The notes under the pieces are model-generated. The model was not told the origin of the DNA. It made no database searches and was given only the letters and a program-made list of their open reading frames with translations. Below, piece by piece: positions 1-12,139 of a DNA stretch of 64,000 nt. The stretch is from Thamnidium elegans (lineage: Eukaryota > Mucoromycota > Mucoromycetes > Mucorales > Mucoraceae), in NCBI GenBank assembly GCA_025201345.1, contig JAIXMG010000002.1, positions 1,240,001 through 1,304,000 on the forward strand, read 5' to 3'. The translations under genes were made by a program, and so were the position numbers. How positions within the stretch are numbered: position 1 is the stretch's first letter; every line of letters starts with the position of its first letter.

Positions 1-681
1 CTTCGACAGGATGATTATAGAGAGCACCAAATGCATAAGGAACGTTAATACGATGATGATGAGAGTGCATATGTTTATACAGGAATGAATAGCTATGAGC
101 TAAACGATGAAGGACATATTGGTGTGTATCAACAATAACCCTACACAAAAATAATTTACTATTAGAACAAAAAAAAAAAAAAGCCCCCATGCATAATGTA
201 TGTTTATGGCTTACATTGCAATAAAGAATTGAATACACGGTAAAAGGAAGTTTTGAAAATGAGTAGCTACATAATTGGCAATAGAGAAAGCGGAATTTTG
301 AGTATAACCAAGACTAATCAAAGCATTCAAAAGGACAGTGGTATAGTCGTTGATAGCCTTTCTATGTTTAATTTCAAGGCCAACAGGATCTACACCTTTC
401 ATTAAAGCAAAGCCTAGTACTATTTGAACTACATGCTGAAGAGCTACCATCACCAATACTTTGTTAAAGGATACCTTGTTTCTCTTTTCTCTATCCTCGG
501 GTGAATGAATACGGTATTGTTCAAAAAATGGAATTTCAAGTCTCATTAAAATTTCATAAAAACTACATAAAACCCAATACAGTGCAATAGGTGCCCATAC
601 TGCTAATAGTTCATCTGACCATGGATCCAAGAGAAAATCATTGTTCACTTTTGTTGAATTTTTTACATACGTTGCATTCAT
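1..681 (-). CDS. SUR2: Sphinganine C4-hydroxylase, 5' part (SUR2-like, fatty acid hydroxylase family)
   Basis: Exon 1 is 681-215 and exon 2 is 140-1, joined by an intron with a GTAAGC donor and GTAG acceptor. The joined frame reads DTHQYVLHRLAHSYSFLYKH and then HMHSHHHR followed by NVPYAFGALYNHP. These are the histidine boxes of the diiron sterol desaturase/fatty acid hydroxylase superfamily, and the PYAFGALYNHP stretch is typical of Sur2. Known family role: hydroxylates sphinganine at C4 to phytosphingosine in the ER membrane. Exon 1 (about 155 residues) holds hydrophobic segments that fit transmembrane helices. The gene runs off the left edge, so the last histidine box and C-terminus are missing. 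Family assignment is firm; the precise substrate is by similarity. Confidence 0.9.
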
Positions 682-3600
682 CTTTTATTTATTATTATGT
701 GTGTGTGTATATATACAAACAAGAAAGAAGAAGAAACAACAACAACAAAAAAAAAAAAAATTTGTGGTCTCATAAATCTCGGCAAAAATCCTAATCGGAA
801 GATGAATTTTTTTTAAAGTTTTTTATAAAATAAAAAAATGACATACCTATTTTTGCCTTTTTTAATCTGTTATTTTACTTGCAATTTAGCCATTGTTTTT
901 GTTGCCGTAGACTACGCTTTTTTAAACAGCAACAACAACAATACCTTTTACTATGTATTTTTTTGTTATCGGTTCAAATTTTATCAGATATTCCGACCCG
1001 GTGTTGTAACTTGACTATTGTTTCACTTGAAAACTATATATACATTTTTTTTTCTTGACGCTGTTATGACAACATGAGATAATAAGTCTTTACAAGCTCT
1101 CTTGAAACATCAATATGAATTGTATATTTTATCACGCCACAACTTTTTCTTTTTTTTTAGAGAGAGAGAGGAAGAATCCCTTTTTCTGTAAATAAAACAA
1201 AAAAAAAAAAAAAAAAAAATCTCAGATAAACATAACAAACTATCTTTCGTAGCATATGATTGAAAATATTCTGCTAGATTATATCAGCATTACAGCATTT
1301 TCTTAACTTCAAAAAAGTATGCGCACAAAAAAAAAAAAAAAAAAGTATTTTTTTGATATTACACAATGACATCATGGTACGGGATGCTCTCTCTCTTTAC
1401 TTTCTGTCTAGTTCATAAAAGCATTTATCGAATTACTTTTTCTCTTGCGTATGAATGTTTGTTGCCATAACAATTTTGCATTGATAGGCAATTCCCTTTT
1501 TCTCGGCCGGGAGGTAAAAAGCAAAGTCCCGCTTTTTTTTTTTTTTTTTTTTTTTCGTAACCGAAATTCATTTTAAAAAGTTTTAATTTAAGCATTTTTC
1601 CCTCTTCAGCTATTTATTGCGCCTTATCTGTCAAATGAATAGTCAATAAAAAAAAAGGTAATAACACTGCATTATTCAGTTGATATACTTTTTTTTTTAA
1701 AAAAAAAAGAGAAAAGAAAATAAATTAGTCTGTGTTACAGCTTTCTTAAATGCGCATGTCAAAGCTAAGCACCAAAAAAAAATTCTAGTTGATATAATAC
1801 AAATAGTCATCCTTTTTTTTTCTTCTTACTTTCTCATGACTATTACCCTGTTCATCTATACCCACTTACCCCCACCCCGCAAGTAAAAAAAAAAATACCA
1901 TCCCTCTACTTTTAGTAAACTTGTTACACACGGACCATAATTAACCGAAAATACAAAACTCTTTTTTTTTTCCGCTTAATTTTTCGGCACTTCTTTAAAA
2001 AAAGTTTTGGTGCCACTTTCCCATATTTTTAATTCGCGTCGTTTTTTTTCATCTCTTTTTAACCTGCCTCCCCCAAAAAAGTGCAACACAATTTTTGAGT
2101 CCAACATAAAACAGGTACAACATTAAATAATTTAGTACCCTGTTTTTTAATTTTTACGACAACAATAAACCCTTAAAAAAATTATTCTTTACCTAGTAAC
2201 TCGAAGCATCCACCTATTAGGCGTTCACCAAAAGATGAAACGCGATAACTACTTTCTAGGCTTTTCTTTTTGAAATGTGATCATGCTCATTGTTGTATTA
2301 CATTTTGTTCAAACGCCACACGCACCCTCCACTTTTTTTTCTTTTTTTTTTTTTGCTCGCCCAGACTGGGACGTTACACACATACCACGTTTGTTTTTTT
2401 TTTGCACACATTGATTATATATGTATACGCACATATGTAGGAAACTTAAAATGCACAAACCACTGATATATATATATTCTAATTGTCTAATTAGGCTAAA
2501 TAGTAATCGTGCGATTGCAATTGAAAAAGAAAGAAAGAAAGTACCGGGAATTGATTTTTGATTTTTATACCGGAGTATATATTCTATATAGTAGTTTAAT
2601 AAAACTGGTTTGGTTAAACATATATACTTCCTAAAACAACGGGTAATATTTTGAGTATCCTAGTACTTCCGAAAGACTCTACTGATCCAGTCTCCATTCT
2701 TTTTGTAAGAACAATCTCATTGACTAAAAAAGATTTAGTTCTTACAAATACCTCTTTTTTTTTATATTTTAGTGAAAAAAGTAGTTGAGGAAGAGATTAC
2801 TTTTCTTTCAATAGATACTTGAGATACGTTGTACTAACTTTAGTACTACCTAATTTCCAGACTCAGATTTTCTTTCTGTTCAGGTACAGTTTTTTTTTTT
2901 ATTTTTTTTTTATTTTTTTTTTTATAGACTTTTGGAAAAGTAAAAGGGAATATTCCAAGTTCCTTAGACCCATTTTTTGTTTCAGCAAAAGTGGTTCTGG
3001 GAGAATAAACTTTTGGAGTGTAGGTTACTGATTTTCAGTACACCTCTTTTCTTATTAGCGCGCTAAATTTCAATAAACCAAATGAATTGCTCTAAAAGCT
3101 AACTTTATTTCATATCGAACACATCCCTCCATATTGATTTTTATAGTATGTACTATATATTACATATCGTCTTGTACTTATCACATAAAAATAAGTTGCT
3201 GCCTTTTCCTCAAGAATATCATCTTTAAGGAGTCTAATATAGCAGTCTGTCAAACGTTTCAATAAGATCACCATACTGCCATTAATACTTTTCATTCAAG
3301 CTATAAATCCATCGTCTATTTTTTCCCAGCTAACATAACTCCTAGTCATTTTTATCTTAATTCTCCCCTTACCCTATCAAAAAAAAGTCCACATTTAAAA
3401 CCGCCTAGTTTCTCATCTTGTAAAAAGCATTTACTCCTCTTTTGTAACAGACTTAAACCGCATATACCGAATACTTGTTATTTTTTCACGAAATCAAAAT
3501 AAAACGACATCTTCAGCGCAAACGGTATTAATCTTGCTCAAGAAATTAAAATTTATCGCTGACTTTGATCTTCATTGATACAGTTTTAAAGAGAAACTAG

Positions 3601-4736
3601 TAAATATAATATCATTGAAGCTTCTTAAAATTACACGTACAAACATCACAAAGTGGACGAGGAGGTTTGTATCAAAGAACGTGGCCGGCTCCGGCATACC
3701 TACTTTGAAGAAAAAAAAGTTTAAAAAAAATCAGAAAGCCATGCGCTTTGAAAAAAACAGTCAACGTTGGGTTTTTACTTTTTTCAGTCATTTTTCTTAA
3801 CGTAAACAAGTACCCCCTATTTCGTTACAGATATAATGACACTTTGTGTTTTTTTGCAAACTTATTTGTTTAACCTCCGTTCTCCAAAGGTCCGAAATCG
3901 AAAGCGTTATTACTGTAAGACCAAGCCAGTTAAAAAAAACTGATAGTTTTGCATGAATTCTACATAATGATAAGTATGCTCTTTTTATAGCTATAATCTA
4001 TTATGAGTTATATGGTATTTTTAATGATGGTCGTTTATATGTAAATGGCTTCTTGGTGGTACTTTTGTATTAAATGGCTTCTTTTCTGATCGTATTTTTT
4101 TTTTTTTTTTGACTTCTACTGCTGAAATTGGGTGATGTGATGATGGTATACTTGAGCTAAGGATTGGTCCTTGATAAGCGCTGTGAAATATTTTCCCTAA
4201 TGTGTTTTCTTTTTTCTCTCTCTCCTTACTGATGTAAGAGGTTTTGCTAGACGACATGAGTTTCTTTACAGATGACAGTACTTATTACACTGCACTTACT
4301 CCAAGAAGAATCCTCTAAATGTATATAATAGTATTTAAGGTAAGTAATAAATCATATTTTGTACCTATGTTTTATTTGGTTAACTATTTTAAACGGTAGA
4401 GTAATATTACGACTATTGGATCAAAAGTATAGCATTCATGCTGCACGCAAAGAGTATAAAGAGTATTACTGTTAAACATATGTCAATACGTTTGAAAACA
4501 CTTGATCACAAATCAGCAATACACGAAAAAAGTGCCTTTACAAATCTTGCATGATTCGTTTTACAGCTAAAAATACCGAGAAAAGCGTTTTTTTTTTTAG
4601 AAAAAAAAACTTTTATTCTATTGAGCTATAGACAATTTTTTTTTTTATACATAAGGATAGAGGTGGGGGAATACAGAAATATTTTAAAGTGACAAAACAT
4701 ATAAATGATGTAAAACACTGAAAAGATAAAGTTTTT
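682..4736. other. Gene-poor AT-rich stretch
   Basis: About 4 kb with many homopolymer A/T runs and no open frame that I recognise or can splice into a credible protein. A 78-codon minus-strand frame at 4021-4257 is the only candidate and is listed separately. No tRNA-like cloverleaf was found by eye. Confidence 0.5.
4021..4257 (-). CDS. Doubtful small ORF, 78 codons
   Basis: Open frame starting MSSSKTSYISKEREKK and ending HLHINDHH. The first ~48 residues have mixed, protein-like composition. The rest runs through a poly-T tract and is low complexity. I recognise no family and see no splice-linked exon. It could be chance in AT-rich DNA or a remnant. Confidence 0.15.
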   Translation of the reverse strand: MSSSKTSYISKEREKKENTLGKIFHSAYQGPILSSSIPSSHHPISAVEVKKKKKIRSEKKPFNTKVPPRSHLHINDHH

Positions 4737-5609
4737 TTATGGAACTAATTTAACTTTCTTGCAAGTTCTATTATGATCGTCATCATCACCAGAACTATCA
4801 TCACCTCCATCATCCTTTGGATCCTCGGGACCTACTTTTTATTTATTTATTTGTTTAATATCACTAAACAAAAAACCAAAAAAAATAAATTATACAGTAC
4901 CTTCCTCTGGTTTAATATGTTTTTTAGTTGTCCTTAAAGCATTAGCCCAAGATTTACTAATCAACCTTCTCGCGCCCCAATACCCAATGCATAAATTTAA
5001 AGGCACGCCTAAACTTAATGCTTCTCTTTCAACCATTTCGAACGCAACTCTTTGAGTAGTTATATCAATTGATTTCCAAGATTTACAAATATCTTCATTA
5101 CGATCCCTCATATACTTTTTTAAATTAGAAACCACATGGACCATTGTCTTTTGTAATTTATATAATCTAAGTCCTGCTTCTTCTTCTTCGACATTCATAT
5201 ATTCTTTTGTAATCCTTCTTAATTCAACCAATCTATTATCTTTTTTCTTTTGATCCTCTACTAATATTTTTGAAGGTGCTGGAATACTTCGTAAAGAAGA
5301 AGAAACGGGCACGTCAGTCAAACTGTTGTCAATTGTCGTGTTACTATTACTGCTACTAAGGTTATTATTATTTAAACTGTTGGAATCCATAACCGATTCT
5401 TTTAACCGGTTTAGTTCTCCAAGCATTGTCGCATGTCGTTCATCATGTGCTGTGAGTTCTTGTAATAGGTGTTTGACTGTTGACTGTAAATCTGCTACAT
5501 CTTGTTTTAGATGTATCACTGCTTGCTCAGTGTGTTGTTGGTGTGTTTTTATCAATATGTTTTCATCTTTTAATAATTGTAACTCATCCAAACTGTCATC
5601 TTTTGACAT
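4737..5609 (-). CDS. Unknown coiled-coil protein with basic C-terminus
   Basis: Exon 1 is 5609-4901 and exon 2 is 4831-4737, joined at a GTACTG donor and GTAG acceptor. The split glycine codon keeps phase and the predicted protein is about 267 residues. Residues 1-70 are a heptad-like coiled coil rich in L, E, Q and K. Residues 75-110 are an S/N-rich linker. Residues 125-235 form a conserved-looking alpha-helical block (RRITKEYMNVEEEEAGLRLY, later LSKSWANALR-like text). Exon 2 encodes an acidic tract (DDGGDDSSGDDDD) followed by KKVKLVP, which resembles a nuclear localisation signal. I do not recognise the domain. The acidic/basic tail suggests a nuclear protein, which is inference only. No catalytic motif is visible. 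Confidence 0.7.
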
Positions 5610-5885
5610 TGTAAACTATTAAAATAGAATAGAAAAAAAAAAAAGAAAAAGAGAAAAAAAAGAGGGTTTATTTATTTATATATTTTTTTATACAAGGGAG
5701 AAAAAGGAAAATGCGGAATAACAAAGGGTTTTTTTTTTATTATTATTACAAGCCAGGGTTTTTTTCTTTTCTTTTTTTTATATGTTTAAAAAGAGAATTG
5801 ACAAGGAAAGACAATGTACAACAACAAACAGTTTGGAGTTTTTTGAGTTACCTTGAGCTTCTTTTTTTTTATTTCTATTTTTTCC

Positions 5886-5937
5886 TTATCTATAATACAA
5901 CTCGATATTCATGCCGTCATGCAATTCGTCTAATAAC

Positions 5938-5968
<31 letters not shown>

Positions 5969-6728
5969 AATTCTTTCTCTTACACACATTAAAAGAAAAA
6001 TACACTTACAGTCATCTAAAGTAATATGATCTTTAAACTCTTTATACCATTTCTTTAATACAATCTTACTTGGTTCCGTACCGATTTGAGCAGCAACCAA
6101 TTTTTTAAAGTCCCCTACGAGATCGTTGGGAGCACACTTGACTCGAACCTTTTTACCCAATCTATCATTGACTTCCAATTCAATTAAACTGTAACTAGGC
6201 ATAGGTTTTAAAGTCTTTTTGATGCCAGCCTAAAAAAATGTACATGCATGTAAATGATTTTGTTGTTGAGGGTATATATGGTTTCTAATCAAGTCTTACC
6301 TTCTCACTGAGACGAGCTTTTTCTTTAGGAGGACTACGAGATCTTCTTTTAGGTGAGTTGGATCGACGTCTACGAGGTGAACGATCGTCTCTGCTGCGAC
6401 GGTCATCTCTGCTACGACGATCATCTCTACTATAACGAGGAGGAGAACGATCATCTCTGCTGCGACGGGGTGGCGAACGATCATCTCTGCGACTGGGTGA
6501 ATCTCTGCTGTGACGAGGAGGAGAACGATCTCTACGTGAATCCACTCTACGTGAATCTTCTTTACGTGAATCTTCTTTACGTGAATCTTCTTTACGGGAA
6601 TCTTCTTTACGTGAATCTTGTGATTCCTTCTTTTCTTTATCTATTTAAAAAGAAATTATTTATTGTTTTCCCTAGAATTCATATATAGTAATAATAAAAG
6701 TACCTTCGTGCTTTTTAAATTTCAACAT
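5886..6728 (-). CDS. HUB1: RS-rich protein fused to a Hub1/UBL5 ubiquitin-like domain
   Basis: Exons 6728-6704, 6640-6300, 6229-6010 and 5929-5886, all with GT/AG borders and consistent phase; 209 residues. Residues about 10-32 are KEDSR repeats, about 33-118 are RS/RD/RRSP repeats like an SR-protein domain, and from about residue 132 the sequence is Hub1: [18 protein letters not shown], later [19 protein letters not shown], ending [14 protein letters not shown]. The C-terminal YY plus one residue is the Hub1 hallmark; there is no GG. Known role of Hub1: non-covalent modifier of the spliceosome that binds HIND elements in Snu66/Prp38 and affects 5' splice-site use. Canonical Hub1 is about 73 residues, so this carries a long RS extension. 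The RS exon joins the Hub1 exon in phase 0 with a GTAAGA donor and TTTTAG acceptor. An alternative is a separate short transcript starting at Met132. It is divergent from the BAG6-like gene, with 134 bp between start codons. Confidence 0.85.
6546..6615. repeat. 15-bp tandem repeat inside the RS-Hub1 gene
   Basis: The unit GTGAATCTTCTTTAC is repeated head to tail about four times, one copy with a T-to-G change. On the minus strand it encodes KEDSR repeats in exon 2 of the RS-Hub1 gene. It is a coding microsatellite, so copy number may vary between strains. Confidence 0.85.
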
Positions 6729-6862
6729 GATGTGTATAAAGAAAAAAGAAAGGATATAATGAAAAAAAAAAATTATTTAAATAAGCGGAGCTCAGATGAC
6801 GTACAAAAAGAAAGTAAAAAGCAAATATAGCTCTTTATCTTTTTTTTTCTTTTTTTAAAAAA

Positions 6863-8442
6863 ATGGATACAAGAGTTATTGTGTTATCTATTAAATCACT
6901 TGAACAGCAAATCAAATCAGTTTCTTTACCTCGTAACGCTTCTGTACTAGAACTAAAAGCAAAGATTCAAATCCAATTTGATATTGAGGAAACTCGACAA
7001 CGATTAATATTTCAAGGCAAAGTATTAAAGGATGGCAAGCATCTTTCCGATTACGGTATGAATGATAAAAAAGCACTCTTTTTTTTTTTTTTTTTTTTTT
7101 TTTTCTTTTGGTTGTAGTATAACTGACCTCTCTCTTTTTTTTTGGGGCATGTAGATAATTTGGACGATGGAAAAGTTATTCATTTAGTAATACGACCCAT
7201 TGGCACACCTCATAATCCAAACAATGGTACTTTTTAGAAAGAAAAAAAAGAAAGCTAGTTTATTGTTTATGTATTCAATAATTTTATATAGATGAACCGT
7301 CTAGAAATACAACAAGGCCTACAGCAAGGCAATTATCCGAAGGCTATGCTGTAATTACATTAGATGCAAGCATGAATGACTTGCCTCTTGGACAGTCTGT
7401 ACGTTTCTTCTTCTTTTTTCTTCGAAAAAATATAAATTAAAAACTAAAATTATTCTTTATTAGCTCATGTCAAGTATAATGAACAACTTATCACCATCTT
7501 CATCTCCATCACAAACAAGACCCGTAAGTATATATTTACATATATGATGCATATATCTTATTTATACGTTTCCCTTTTTTTTTTTTTTTTAAAAAAAAAA
7601 GACAGGACTATTACATGCATTAAGATCACTTAATGGAACCAGTACATCAATACGTGACTTTGTTAGACAAGAACGAAGAAATGGATTAGATGGATTATTA
7701 GATATAATGAGCACTAGACCGTCTTCGATCACACTACCGGTACCTGTAAGAGATTACATATTAAAAAAAACAAAGAAAATAAACTAATTTCATAATAGTC
7801 ATCTGTTGAAATGAGATTATCAAGAACTTTATCCTATATCAGAGAAATCCGATCATTATTAGATACACCTATTACAGAAAGTAAGCTTTTTTTTTAAAAA
7901 AAAAAAGTGTTATTAATTTTATAATTTTAGCTGATAGTAATCGACCTAATCAAATACGCCATTCATCCATCCAAGCCATCCGAGAATCTCGAGAATTATT
8001 ACAAAGTGTTGGACGTAACAACCATGCAGCGCAAGTAGGATTAGTTTTAGAAGAATTAGCTGATTTAACTATTGTATTAGCACCATGGTTAAGAAATATG
8101 GCACAATCGTTACGTACAGATGATAATGGTAGAACCAGTAATCAACAATTAGCACATGTATTAAGGACTGCTAGAATTGTTCAAATACTTAGTCTAATCC
8201 ATCATTTCCTTGGTTCTGTACTTTCAACTGTTGAAACTGAAGGTGGCGTTCGTACTACTTATACTACCACACGTGATACTATACCAGAAACTTGGTCTAC
8301 TAGTATTAATAATAATAATAATAATAATAATAATCGTAGACCTTCTTCATCATCTTCTTCATCATCTGCGCCGAAAAGAAAGCAAGAAGATAATAATGGT
8401 GATGAGCAAGGTTCATCGTCATCAAAAAAAGTCAAGGAATAA
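6863..8442 (+). CDS. BAG6/Scythe-like ubiquitin-like domain protein
   Basis: Exons 6863-7055, 7155-7226, 7292-7398, 7464-7523, 7602-7745, 7799-7880 and 7931-8442; 389 residues. Residues 1-80 are a ubiquitin-like domain (RQRLIFQGKVLKDGKHLSDY followed by GKVIHLVIRP). The spliced sequence then shows GYAVITLDASMNDLPLGQSL and later VEMRLSRTLSYIREIRSLLD. These match in order the UBL, the NSYVMVG.FNLP segment and the R..MAQ.MIRDI..LL segment of animal BAG6. The C-terminus is an N tract, a serine tract and a basic KKVKE end, with no BAG domain seen. Known BAG6 role: chaperone for hydrophobic and tail-anchored proteins and mislocalised-protein quality control. Here the function is by similarity. At 389 residues it is far shorter than animal BAG6. 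Assignment to UBL proteins is firm; BAG6 kinship is probable. Confidence 0.8.
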
Positions 8443-8518
8443 ATAAATAAAAAACTTGCATGATTTTTTTTTCTTTTTACTTTTCTTTCTGTTTTTTTAT
8501 TTTGTTTTATATATAAAA

Positions 8519-10568
8519 ATGTTCCGAACACTAGTGAAACGCCATTACTATACAGCAGAAGGCAGACGTATAGTAGGGATCTTGCGTAGAAAATATGAGC
8601 AAAAGAAATTAAAGCAATTAAATACCTTGGGCCATGTTAAAACCAATGACAAATATGGCATAGGTTACACATCACCCAATGAAGTGTAAAAAAAAAACAA
8701 ATAAAGATTTATGATGTATTTATACATAAAAAACCTTATAAAGCTTTCTTCGTCTAGGTTTATTAACAACGAACTTAATTTAAGTAAAATAAAAGTATAT
8801 GGATTTGATTACGATGTGAGTAAGCACACATTTTCAAACCAAGATAAATATATATATATATTAAATCATTTTATGTTCCAAGTATACGTTGGCAAATTAC
8901 ACAGATAATCTATCACATACAATTTATGACTCGTTAAAAGATATCATGGTGGATGTATTAAGATATCCTAAACAAATTAAAGGTATTTTATTGGATCTTT
9001 TTATTTTTCTTATTGTGTATTGAATTATTACTAGGTTTTACATTTGATCCCAATTTTGCTATTAGAGGATTACATTACGGTAAGTACACTGTTTTTTATA
9101 GGTGCACACTATAGAAAATGATTACTCGACTTATAAGTAAAACGTATTACAGATGTAAATAATGGCTGGTTAATGAAGATTGATAATATGGCAAATATTC
9201 AATTATACACTGTACACGGTAAATTTTTATTTGAAACTGTACATAACGCATGAATATTCACACGATTAAAAAAAAAAAAAAAAAAGTTGGGCGTGAACCT
9301 ATTAAAGATATCAACGAGATTACAGAATTGCATAAAGGAAGACATATATCACCAGATTACCTAAAAGAAAATATGTATCAATTAAGTGATTTATTTTCTA
9401 CACCACAAGCCACTTTATTAAGTGACATTGTACAATACTTTCGAGATCACGATATGAGGTAAAATTATAACACATAAAAAAAAAAGAAAAAAAATTGACT
9501 TATATTTAGTTTTCATCCGCGTTACTTGTCAGACGATATAAGCTACGCTGCCGCCATCCTACACACCGGAAATCACGGAATTGGAGGCACACTTCACAAA
9601 AAAGTGATGAAAGACATGTCAACCTACTTGGAACGATCCCCTAAACTGGTTGGATACTTGGAAAACTTGCGAAAAAAGGGAAAAAAGACGTTTTTATTAA
9701 CCAATAGTTCATTATCATTTATTGATAAAGGTATGAGTTATTTGACTTCAAGTGATGACTGGATGGATTTGTTTGATTGCGTTATTGTGTCTGCTCGAAA
9801 ACCAGAGTTTTATAGGTCGTGCAGACCCTTTCGAAGGGCAAATGAACCGACGTGGGATCGCGTGGGAAAGTTTGAGCCGGGACAAGTGTATCAAGGTGGA
9901 AATATGAAAGATTTTTCTAGGTTAACTGGGTGGTCAGGGTAATAAAAAAAAGAAAATAAAAACGAAAATAAAAAAAAAGGTTAATAGTGTAATTGGATTA
10001 GACAAAATATACTGTATTTTGGTGATCACGTATTCTCAGATTTAGCAGACGCGACAACACAACAAGGTTGGCATACAGGAGCAATCATTCACGAACTTGC
10101 AAAAGAAATTGAGATCAGAAATCAACCTGCATACCGACATACACTATCATGGCTTTTACGACTCGAGAATTTATTAAACGAAGCACAAACATGGCGAAAA
10201 GAATATCGTATAGAAGACTTGGATCAATTGATATTGGAATGGCGAGAAGAGCGAAGACAAGTTCGGTTAGAACTAAAGACTGCTTTTAATCATTCGTTTG
10301 GAAGTGTATTTAGAACCTATCAAAATCCTTCCTTTTTTGCAAACAAGATTAGAAAATTTGCTGATATTTATATGTCCAATGTTACCAACTTGGAAAGAGT
10401 TTCGCAAGATTATGTATTTTATCCAAACAGAACTTATTTACCACAGTAAGTTTATAATGTTTTATTTTAATAGAAAAGTTTTTTTTTTTAAACGTATTTT
10501 TTTTTTTTTGTAGTGAGCAATTAATTGAAACGCTAATTGACAGTGGTAAAATAAGAGAACATTTATAA
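8519..10568 (+). CDS. HAD-superfamily 5'-nucleotidase, NT5DC2/3 type
   Basis: Nine exons: 8519-8685, 8758-8815, 8883-8982, 9035-9079, 9153-9218, 9287-9458, 9510-9938, 10002-10445, 10514-10568; 511 residues. HAD motif I is YGFDYDYTLANYTDN (DxDxT, split by an intron after GFDYD). FAIRGLHYD and LMKID follow, then FLLTNSSLSFIDKGM and the acidic motif YFGDHVFSDLADA. This order is that of the IMP-GMP-specific-type 5'-nucleotidase/NT5DC family (animal NT5DC2/3). The start at 8519 (MFRTLVKRHYYTAEGRR) is chosen over an upstream in-frame Met because the extra residues are poly-T derived. The N-terminus is basic, with Tyr and Thr, and fits a mitochondrial presequence. Substrate is unknown; NT5DC members are poorly characterised. 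It starts 76 bp after the BAG6-like stop codon. Confidence 0.9.
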
Positions 10569-10719
10569 GAAAAAAAAACACGACACGTGTAAAACTATTT
10601 AGAATAACGCGTTGTTGTGACCGTAATCACACCAAAAAAAAATTAATAAAAAAAAAAAATCCCCCATTTTTTTTATCCTTCGTCCTTTTTTTTTATATAT
10701 ATACGAGGAAGAAGAAAAA

Positions 10720-10848
10720 ATGGATTTAAAAAGCTTGCAAATAAAAGTATCAAAGACTAAAAAAGATTTAAGGGATTGGGAAATAGTATTTTCAAAGAAG
10801 CACGGTAGAACACTTACTATTCAAGATATTAACGATAGACCCAATATC

Positions 10849-10884
<36 letters not shown>

Positions 10885-11978
10885 TATATCTATATATAAG
10901 CACCTAGTCGTACTAATTATGTATGTAGCTAAATTCTACAAGAAATATAACAACTTAAAAAGGCAATTGAAACAAGAAACCGAAGCAGCTTTATTCCAAC
11001 AATCCAGTAGTGAATCAACTCCCGAAACCGATTCGCAACAAACTTCAGTTGCTTCTCAATCGCCAGAGAGATTACAAGGCAAAAGTTCAGTTGAATTTGT
11101 ACGCTCACCAAGTCATGCCAAACTCGATCGAAAGCTTACAGAAGATGAAGCGTTTTGGCTTGGTGTCAATACCAGTTATTCACAGCCTACTCCTGCAACA
11201 TATACAGATCCTGTCTTACCAAAATTAACATGTTCACAGCCTCGTTTAATTTTAGGCAGTTCTAAACCAAAGAAACCCAAGAATTTAAAGAGGTCATTTG
11301 GTCGAAATCCATTTGAAAGAGCAATTTCTTCACAAGACTTTTTTGATGATAATAGTTCTGTGAGTTCAATGCCTTCACCTATACAACCGACACAATTACT
11401 TACCAACAAAGATGTTGCGATGATGGAAGATGAATTAGATGATATGGAAGGTGTTGAAATTGTCAATCATGAAGTTAACCCGTATAGAAAATATGATCCT
11501 TCATTATTTCATTGGGAGGATCCAAGCTTTTCGATAGGACCTGGATTCTTTAGTAATGCTTCTCCTTGTTATTTAGTGCCAATCTTAAATGATCCGACAA
11601 GACGTGACCGTGTACTTCGTAAATTAGAAAAGGGGACCTTGGGTGAAGTATTAAAAGAAAACCAATCAATGGAAGAAGAATTAGATGAAGATATTAAGCA
11701 ATTTATATCAACGCACAGTCGACTTGATCCTAATGTAAACTATATTATTATTAACTAGTATGTTCTTGTACTAAAAAAATAATAATAATAATTCTGTAGT
11801 CATTCGAAGCGTCTGTCACTGAAATTGATGAAAATTTATTACATTCCTATCAATATAAAAAGAAACCTTTGCAAAAGAGACAAACCAAATTATTTAAAAG
11901 TAAGTTGAATATTACTAAAATAGGAAATAATAACTGATCCATTTAATTCCTGCAGTGAAATTTGTTGAAACACGTTAA
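10720..11978 (+). CDS. SLD2: DNA replication regulator Sld2/Drc1-like
   Basis: Exons 10720-10849, 10929-11734, 11800-11899 and 11956-11978; 352 residues. The first ~65 residues read LRDWEIVFSKKHGRTLTIQD then IAKFYKKYNNLKRQLK after splicing. This is the Sld2 signature (K..W...F....GR.P...DI.....IA..YK.Y..LK) shared with the N-terminus of RecQL4. Known role: Sld2 binds Dpb11 after CDK phosphorylation to start replication. Several S/T-P sites are visible (ESTPETD, SQSPERL, VRSPSHAK, SMPSPIQP), as expected for CDK control. The last exon encodes only MKFVETR with its stop and is less certain. A donor inside the long exon at 11735 (AAT|GTAAAC) is required to keep phase with the third exon. Confidence 0.82.
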
Positions 11979-12082
11979 AGCAGGATCTTTTTTGGCAACA
12001 AAAGAAATATTCCCACCCAAAAACAAGAAAAAAAAACTATCATTTTATATCTCTCTTTTTTTTTACCCACACACGCACCTCT

Positions 12083-12091
<9 letters not shown>

Positions 12092-12139
<48 letters not shown>

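Noticed and set aside
2819..3031. 70-codon plus frame in the left gene-poor region
   Set aside because: Much of it is poly-T derived Phe/Tyr text, with no splice support.
8456..8518. In-frame N-terminal extension of the NT5DC gene
   Set aside because: The extra residues come from a poly-T tract (mostly Phe); the start at 8519 gives a sensible presequence.
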